NCBI GenBank assembly: GCA_951812925.1
Contig: OX638370.1
Span: forward strand, 30,309,964 to 30,373,963
Reading direction: 5' to 3'
Length of the DNA: 64,000 nt
Origin: Calliopum simillimum
Taxonomy: Eukaryota > Arthropoda > Insecta > Diptera > Lauxaniidae
Positions 58,077 through 64,000 of the stretch are shown in pieces. Below the pieces are notes generated by a model that had not been told where the DNA came from, did no database searches, and saw only the letters and a list, made by a program, of their open reading frames with translations. The stretch's first letter is position 1. Each line of letters starts with the position of its first letter. Position numbers and translations under genes: made by a program.

Positions 58077-59788
58077 GACTGTATACTAGACCGGTGCGTT
58101 TTGGACGAAAGTTTAAAATTCGTCGCGCAACCGGCAGAATTGTAAGGTTTAACTATCGACATGAAGATTGCCACCACCCTAGCTCTGAGAGATGACGGGA
58201 AGGGGTGTCGATATATTTTTGAAGGTTGAAAAACGTGGTTTAAAAATGCATGCTCATAGGTCCGAAGTGAATTAATTCTCAGTTTCGTAGTAGGTCGAAA
58301 ACTGAAATCCAAGACATGGATTCTTATGTATTTTTTCCCGTAGAATCGAATGGCATCATTAGTTTTCTGATAAGACGTCCATTTTTGACGTTAAGTGAAC
58401 TTTTCAGCTCAAAAAAGTCGAAATTTTTCCAAATCCCCTGTTTGAGCACTCCACAATTGAACAAAAAAAATCTTAGAAAAATTTGAAACATATATTTTTT
58501 AGGATTTTTCCTGACGAATCCAGTGGTACCACTTTTTTGCGCTACGACATTATTTTCATTCATGAAAAACGAATTTTTGATTCTTATTATCAAAAAATAT
58601 CACGAAATCGGACGTAAATATTTAGTCAACGACGGTTTCTAACGTCCGGACGGTTTTTTTTTCGATGCCCCAAGTAAAATGTTTTTAGAATTTTTTTGGA
58701 AATTTTTTTAACCCATTATAAACAAGTTTTTGAAAAAGGGGTCAAAAAGACCCTTAAAAACGGGATATAATGGGTTAAGATGTTCACATAACTTATTGTA
58801 GAACTAAGCATGTAACAATATTTTAAACTTAACCCATTATAAACAAGTTTTTGAATAAGGGGTCAAAAAGACCCTTAAAAACGGGATATAATGGGTTAAG
58901 ATGTTGACATAGCTTAATGTAGAATCTAGCATGGGACAATATTTTTGAACATCTTAACCCATTATAACGCGTTTTCAAGGGTCTTTTCGACCCCTTACTC
59001 CAAAAACTTGTTTATAATGGGTTAAGATGTTCTAAAATATTGTTCCTTGCTTGGTTCTACATTAAGTTACGTGAACATCTTAACCCATTATATCCCGTTT
59101 TTAAGGGTCTTTTTGACCCCTTATTCAAAAACTTGTTTATAATGGGTTAAAAAAAATTCCAAAAATATTCTAAAAAAAATTTACTAGGGGGGGCAAAGAA
59201 AAAAAAAACTGTCCGGACGTTGGGAACCGTCGTTGACTAAATATTTACGCCCGATTTCGTGATATTTTTTGATAATAAAAATCAAAAATTCGTTTTTCAT
59301 GAATGAAAATAATGTCTTAGCGCAAAAAAAAATGGTATCACTGGATTTGTCAGGAAAAGTCCTAACAAAATATATATCTCAAATTTTTCTAAGATTTTTT
59401 CTGTTCAATTGTGGAGTGCTCAAACAGGGGATTTGGAAAAATTTCGACTTTTTTGAGCTGAAAAGTTCACTTATCGCCAAAAATGGACGTCTTATCAAAA
59501 AACTAATGATGCTATTCGATTCTTCGAGAAAAAATACATAAGAATCCATGTCTTGGATTTCAGTTTTCGACCTACTACGAAGCTGAGAATTGATTAACTT
59601 TGGACCTATGAGCATGCATTTTTAAACCACGTTTTTCAACCTTCAAAAATATATCGACACCCCTTCCCGTCATCTCTCAGAGCTAGGGTGGCGGCAATCT
59701 TCATGTCGATAGTTAAACTTTACAATTCTGCCGGTTGCGCGACAAGTTTTAAACTTTCGTCCAAAACGCACCGGTCTACTGTATACCC
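58077..59788. repeat. third large foldback, 1.7 kb
   Basis: The left arm (about 58077-58700) and right arm (about 59160-59788) are inverted copies, for example GACCGGTGCGTTTTGGACGA and its inverse, and ATGACGGGAAGGGGTGTCGA and its inverse. Matched 89/90-codon frames (58324-58593 minus; 59269-59541 plus) are about 80% similar, so the arms are older than those at 13 kb. The core is an array of TTAA-bounded palindromic units. Confidence 0.88.
58708..59150. repeat. four TTAA-bounded 71-72-bp palindromic units
   Basis: Units at 58708-58778, 58829-58899, 58954-59025 and 59080-59150 start TTAACCCATTATA and end TATAATGGGTTAA, with central GGGGTCAAAAAGACCC or its inverse. The first two are direct and the last two inverted, so the array is itself palindromic. 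TTAA ends recall piggyBac target sites, but no other piggyBac feature is present. Confidence 0.85.
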
Positions 59789-59819
59789 GGTTTATAACTT
59801 CATTGTCAACCTATGTATA

Positions 59820-60318
59820 AGAACCATTTCGAAATTTTCATAAACTCAAAAATAGATTTGGTACTCTTTTGAGCGATAAGTACATACCTGCAAGAGAGCC
59901 GAAGAAGTGACTTTCGAACTCGGTTTGCCAGCGCTGAGCATTCACATAGGAAATCAAAAATGGACTGTTCGACGTCATTATCTTTACAACTTCGACAATG
60001 ATTTCCTATGCCAGAGTCCCAAATTTGAAGCGTGCCTGCTTATTAAATAGCGCCTTGCAGTGACCTCAATTACTATTCAGAGGCTTCGCCTATCTAATGA
60101 GATAATTTTATGTATTCTATTGTATTATTTGAGTCAATGTTGGCTCTAATTAATGCAGGTGGATTCATAGTATATGTTTCTGAAATTGTGTCAGTTGGAG
60201 ACTCTTTCCCAACAAGTTCGTCAAAGGCCGTAATAGCTAGCTGACTATCAATGTTTATTACAAATATGAGACTACGTTCATAAACAGCTGAAATTTCCAG
60301 CAGTGACACAATGTACAT
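59820..60318 (-). pseudogene. non-LTR retrotransposon (RNase H-bearing LINE) ORF2 C-terminus
   Basis: On the minus strand the order is SLLEISAVYERSLIFVINID then SQLAITAF (an RNase H-like 'DSQ.AI' block), then after frameshifts CRSCKDNDVEQSIFDFLCEC, a Cys-type motif usual after the RNase H of LINEs, then KSIFEFMKISKWF, a typical ORF2 C-terminal 'FI..T.WF' ending. Reverse transcriptase and endonuclease are not present. The upstream side is cut at the hAT insertion at 60319. Confidence 0.72.
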
Positions 60319-60981
60319 CAAGGGTGTCAGCGTTTTCAAATCACTGAGCCAAACGCATGCAGCGCAGTCAGCGTTGCTTTTACAACAACTTTAAATTCGA
60401 GTAACAACAAACAAAAAAACAATTTTTTGTTGTTTTTTCATGCCTCGTTTACAACAACAATAATACTTCAACAATTTTCAAAATTTCTAAGAACTAGGAC
60501 ACACACAAAAATTAGGGGAACTCACGCGTTGATGCGCAATGCCCTTGCGTCGTTGCGAAAGTGCAATTTGCTAAAGTTTGATATTAGTAAAATAACAAAA
60601 ATATTGCCGAAAATTTCGCACTACTTTTGCAATTTCTCAAGATAGAAATATTCACATTGGTCGTTCAAGCGTTAGTGCGTAAAAGACTTGCATTTTCGCA
60701 ACTGCGCGTAACGCATTAATACCCATATTGTTTGTCGTTTTTGTTTTTGATGCGACGTAGTCGTTGTTGTTGTGCTATGTTGGTTCGAGTTCGATTTTGT
60801 GTGTACGCAAAAAAAGCAACAGAAACGCGAAATTTTGACGAGCGTGATAAAAAAACAACAAAAATTATTTCTGTGAATGTTGTACAGAAATATTGATGTT
60901 GTTGAGATTGTTGTACAGAAATATTGATGTTGTTGGGTCGAGCCAAAATTGGCTCACTTTTCTTCTACGCTGACACCCTTG
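60319..60981. mobile_element. hAT-type MITE inserted in the LINE remnant
   Basis: The termini CAAGGGTGTCAGCG and its inverse (ending 60981) are flanked by ATGTACAT at 60311-60318 and 60982-60989. The duplication is itself a palindrome, so the boundary could in principle be read as a longer terminus, but 8 bp and the terminus sequence fit hAT. The interior has CAACAA-rich tracts and a tandem TTGTACAGAAATATTGATGT repeat (60868-60940). No transposase. Confidence 0.78.
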
Positions 60982-61055
60982 ATGTACATACATAATTTAA
61001 TTTTTTCCCATTTTTTGACTTTGGCGGCCATTTTAGTATGAAAAAGATCCTATTA

Positions 61056-61937
61056 TTGGGTGTACAACTTAAAAACCGGAATTTGACGGTGGATGTCCGT
61101 ACTAACAAATGTCGAGAAAGCTCGAACTTTATATATATGTCATTTTGAAGGTACATTTGACAGCTGCCAAAATCAGTCAACAAAACAATTTTATCTTGTG
61201 TGCATCATTATTATTTTTCACGATGAATAACTTCGAAAATTGGAGAAAAAGACAGCATTTGCGGGGGGGTTCTAGTGGATCATTTTTTTGCAAAGAAAAC
61301 AGCTGCCGAAAGTCATCGCATTCTTGTAGAAGTTTATGGGGACTATGCTCCAGCTGAATCAAGCTGTCGTGAGTGGTTTAAAAGTGGTTATTTTGATGTC
61401 GAAGACAAAGAACGTCCTGGTCAGCTAGGTGTGATCCATTATGAGCTGTTGCCAGGTGGCCAAACCATTAATGCTCAATTCTATCGTCAACAATTGATCC
61501 AATAGAAGCAGAAAATCCAGGCAGAGCGGCCAACGTATGCGACCAGACATGAGTCAATCATTTTCCACCACGATAACGCTCGGCCACATATTGCTGCCCC
61601 AGTCAAAAATTACCTGGAAAACAACGGATGGGAAATTTTGCCTCACCCGCTTTATAGCCCAGACCTTGCACCATCGGACTACCATTTGTTCCGATCGATG
61701 CAGAATGCCCTATCAGGAATACGCTTCACTTAAGTTCAAGATATCGAAAATTGGCTCGATTCATTTTTGGCCGCCAAGCCGCCGCAATTTTTTTGGGATG
61801 GAATTCATAAATTGCCTGAAAGAAGGGGAAATGTTGTAGCTTCCAACGGACAATACTTTGAATAAAATATATTGCAACATTTTTCCACAATAAAGCATCA
61901 AATTTCGCAAAAAAATTCCGGTTTTTAAGTTGTACAA
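61056..61937 (+). mobile_element. internally deleted mariner (mauritiana type), copy 2
   Basis: The 882-bp element has inverted termini TTGGGTGTACAACTTAAAAA and CCGGAATTT (left) with a slightly changed right end, and TA on both sides (61054-61055, 61938-61939). It contains the same deleted transposase as copy 1 at 25.6 kb but with a different inner terminus sequence. Confidence 0.87.
61223..61865 (+). pseudogene. mariner transposase with internal deletion, copy 2
   Basis: From ATG at 61223 the order is MNNFENWRKRQHL, then (after a frameshift) AAESHRILVEVYGDYAP, FDVEDKERPGQ joined directly to LGVIHYELLPGGQTINAQFY, a TAG after QQLIQ, then HHDNARPHIAAPVKNYLENN and YSPDLAPSDYHLF, with SNGQYFE and stop. 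The first Asp block is deleted exactly where copy 1 is, except that copy 1 keeps six extra bases. Several residues of the WFRRL region are also lost here. Confidence 0.87.
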
Positions 61938-62639
61938 TAACATACCGTTTTATAATTGTTTTTTTGAAAGCCTCGTTCAATCTCCTTCAATTCGGTAGTA
62001 CATTTTCATATCAATTTTTTAATTTGAGGTCAGAAAAAAATACTAGTCTATGTAACACATGGGTTACTCGCATGCGTTGCGAGTGTGCGCTACACGCGCT
62101 GCCCTTTATCAAGCGGAGCCTTCAAATGGAACAAATTGGTAAGACAAATGTGCCTCCCAATTAAAGAAAATTGAACGAGGTTTTCAAAAAAATTATAAAA
62201 GAGTATGTTAATAGGAACTTTTTTTAAACTTAAATGGCCGCCAAAGTCAAAAATGGGGGAAAAAATTAAAATATCAACTTTAACCCTTTAACGACTAAAG
62301 GCAAGTATGTTTGCCCAGAGGTTTAAATTCTTTTTTAATTTCCAGGTGATAGATAGCATGTTGCTGTATATAGACAGACAAGCGCAATTCTGATGCCAGA
62401 TTCGGATTCAGAATTGAAATTTTATATTACTTTTTTGGTTTTTGTTTTTGGTTTTAGTTTTTTTTTTTTTTTTTGTTTTTTCATTTAATATCGAAAATAT
62501 CATTTAAATTGAGATTTCTCAAAAACGGCCACATGTACGATTTTATGGAAAATAGGGTATTGTACATGAACGTCCAAATATACCAATTCAGAAAAAACAT
62601 GCGGATGATATCCCTTAAGATTAAAATCGGTTCTACTAA

Positions 62640-63134
62640 GCCGTATATGGCTTGCGGAACGATACGTAGTAACCGGAAACACATGCCAAAAAATTTTCCG
62701 GCTAATAAAACTATGAATCGAGGAGGCATAGCCTATTTCACATTCAACCTAATTTCTGTGATAAAATGGATAATCGTTCTGTTATTGCTACTACTAATTT
62801 TCTGGATACAAGCACCACCTTTACTGTGAAGCGTAGACAAGCAGAAAAAAAAAATGGAAATTGCCCACTAGTAATGCAAAAATACAAGGGACTGGGTGGA
62901 GTGGATCTTATGGATCAGAAAAAAGTATACTGTGAATATGATCGTAAATGCAAATGGCGTTTCTACGTATGTTTGTCTTTTGATTTGTTTGAAATCCGCA
63001 CCCACAATGCGTTCATTGCGTACTCCAAGCTCATTGCAGCTAGAACCAGCCCTCACGGTGCTCTTGAACAGTCGATAGGTTTTTTGAATATGTGGAGAAA
63101 ATCTGTGAATGGGGTTTCATTTGTATTAGTTTAG
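62640..63134 (+). pseudogene. piggyBac transposase C-terminal part, frameshifted
   Basis: The first segment reads ACGTIRSNRKHMPKNF and NRGGIAYFTFN. After a frameshift near 62766 the second reads MDNRSVIATTNFLDTSTTFT, VMQKYKGLGGVDLMDQKK, WRFYVCLSFDLFEIRTHNAF. ACGT.R.NRK, KW.D and GGVD..DQ are piggyBac landmarks; the last contains the third catalytic Asp. The first two Asp and most of the catalytic core are absent, as is a cysteine-rich tail. Confidence 0.86.
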
Positions 63135-64000
63135 TGGTCTGAAAAATGCAAACCCCGAAATCGTAGCTGATCATCCCCGCAAAATATTGCAAAAATACAT
63201 ATCCCATATAATATAAAAAAAATTCAGAAAAAAAAACGCAACAAACAAATATAAAAATAGTTATTTTTAATGTATTTTGCAATGCTGAATCCGAATCCGG
63301 CCTTAGAATGGCTGTATCTCATACGGTTTTTGAGATACCTTAGCCTAAACAAGGAAAAAAAGCCGATGCTATGTTTTATTGCTGTGTTTTGGAGCTATAT
63401 AACAGGACGTATATAAGTAAATTCTGATGCAGCAATGGAAAGCTCTAATCAATCTTCTAAACCTAATTCAAATAATGGCGATATCTTTATTTTTCTCGGA
63501 GATATCCTAACCTAAAAAGTTAAAAAAGTGCAAAAAACGTGTTTTGTCATTATTTCAGTCTACGATATTTTGGAGAAAAACTAAGCGATTGACGTAATTT
63601 AAATGCGGTTTTAAAGAAAAAGATTGGATCTTTCAGATAATGTATCGAAATTTGCGTATAATGTTCTATACTATAGTTATATAGCTTCAAAATATAGCAA
63701 AAACGGTATTTTTTCCTTGTTTATGCTAAGATATCTCAAAAACCGTATGAGATATAGCAATTTTAAGGCCGGATTCAGATTAAGCATTGCAAAATACATT
63801 AAATATAACTATTTTTATATATTTTTGTTGCGTTTTTTTTCTGAATTTTTTTTTATTTTATATGGGATATGTATTTTTGCGATATTTCCCGGGGATGATC
63901 AGCTACGATTTCGGGGTTTGCATTTTTCAGACCACTAAACTAATACAAATGAAACCCCATTCTCAGATTTTCTCCACATATTCAAAAACCCTATCGACTG
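63069..64000. repeat. large inverted repeat continuing beyond the window
   Basis: The left arm 63069-63350 (CAGTCGATAGGTTTTTTGAA; CCGAAATCGTAGCTGATCAT; GCTGAATCCGAATCCGGCC) is inverted at about 63695-64000, with a spacer centred near 63520. The last bases of the window are still inside the right arm, so the repeat extends into an inverted second copy of the transposase end. Confidence 0.87.

Larger units (their letters stand above)
60998..62275. repeat. foldback interrupted by a mariner derivative
   Basis: The left outer arm 60998-61053 (TTTGACTTTGGCGGCCATTT) is inverted at about 62210-62275 (AAATGGCCGCCAAAGTCAAA). The inner arm at 61945-61985 (AAGCCTCGTTCAATCTCCTT) is inverted at 62155-62195. 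The mariner 61056-61937 splits the left arm. The central region matches the repeat at 22.94-23.14 kb. Confidence 0.78.
62284..64000 (+). mobile_element. piggyBac-like element, runs into a foldback and off the window
   Basis: The left terminus CCCTTTAACGACTAAAGGCA is preceded by the target TTAA (62280-62283). The C-terminal transposase follows at 62640-63134. From 63069 on, the sequence is inverted at 63695-64000, so the window end reads back into the same transposase end. The right terminus is outside. Most of the transposase N-terminal part is missing. Confidence 0.72.

Noticed and set aside
58324..59541. Two related 89/90-codon proteins
   Set aside because: They are the two arms of one foldback; no domain and no conserved start context beyond the arm similarity.
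1..64000. tRNA, rRNA or other structured RNA genes
   Set aside because: No cloverleaf with B-box context or rRNA core sequence was recognised by reading; a covariance-model scan would be needed to exclude short ones.

Overview
The window is AT-rich insect nuclear DNA, most likely from a higher dipteran and plausibly a tephritid fruit fly. The evidence is one spliced secreted S1A serine protease gene with insect-style introns and promoter, plus mariner (mauritiana-type, DD37D and DD41D), Tc1, hAT, piggyBac, Helitron and non-LTR remnants. The DD41D 'rosa' lineage is known from Ceratitis and other tephritids. The species call is inference. No bacterial genes, CRISPR arrays, rRNA or tRNA genes were seen. 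Only one host gene can be supported; almost all other open frames are short, AT-rich and without recognisable domains, or are read-through of repeats.

Layout. 0-0.5 kb: end of an unidentified element. 0.5-3.4 kb: unassigned. 3.4-5.7 kb: a 'GCCACGCCC' repeat interrupted by a broken full-length mariner (3777-5072). 5.7-8.2 kb: repeats with a recurring GTTGGGAACGTTAC motif, then an internally deleted Tc1-like element (7471-8176). 10.3-11.55 kb: hAT element with perfect 8-bp target duplication and large palindromes. 11.88-13.03 kb: the serine protease gene. 13.01-14.77 kb: a giant foldback whose arm includes the protease stop codon. 15.8-17.1 kb: DD37D (maT-like) element with a nearly intact transposase. 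17.3-20.7 kb: hairpin repeats. 22.1-23.6 kb: two hAT MITEs with target duplications. 24.6-25.2 kb: minisatellite. 25.6-26.5 kb: internally deleted mariner. 29.3-30.5 kb: tandem repeat and DD41D remnant. 31.6 kb: piggyBac-type MITE. 33.6-34.2 kb: mariner MITE coding only a DNA-binding domain. 35.9-37.2 kb: second foldback. 39.8-41.0 kb: satellite-like array of about 140-bp units. 44.2, 46.5 and 49.6 kb: three non-autonomous Helitrons. 47.4-48.4 kb: hAT with target duplication. 51.6-55.8 kb: repeats sharing an ACAC-GAAAA terminus. 58.1-59.8 kb: third foldback with palindromic TTAA units. 59.8-62.3 kb: nested LINE/hAT and foldback/mariner. 62.3-64.0 kb: piggyBac remnant leading into a large inverted repeat that runs off the window.

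How it fits together. The protease is a lone gene between two hairpin-forming elements. The elements show several layers of insertion: mariner into a repeat, hAT into a LINE, mariner into a foldback arm, Helitron at the edge of an inverted repeat. Many are deletion derivatives or foldbacks. If transcribed, the long foldbacks are candidate hairpin-RNA sources. I see no convincing new multi-gene system; the most interesting material is the foldback family, the shared-deletion mariners with different termini, and the DNA-binding-only mariner derivative.
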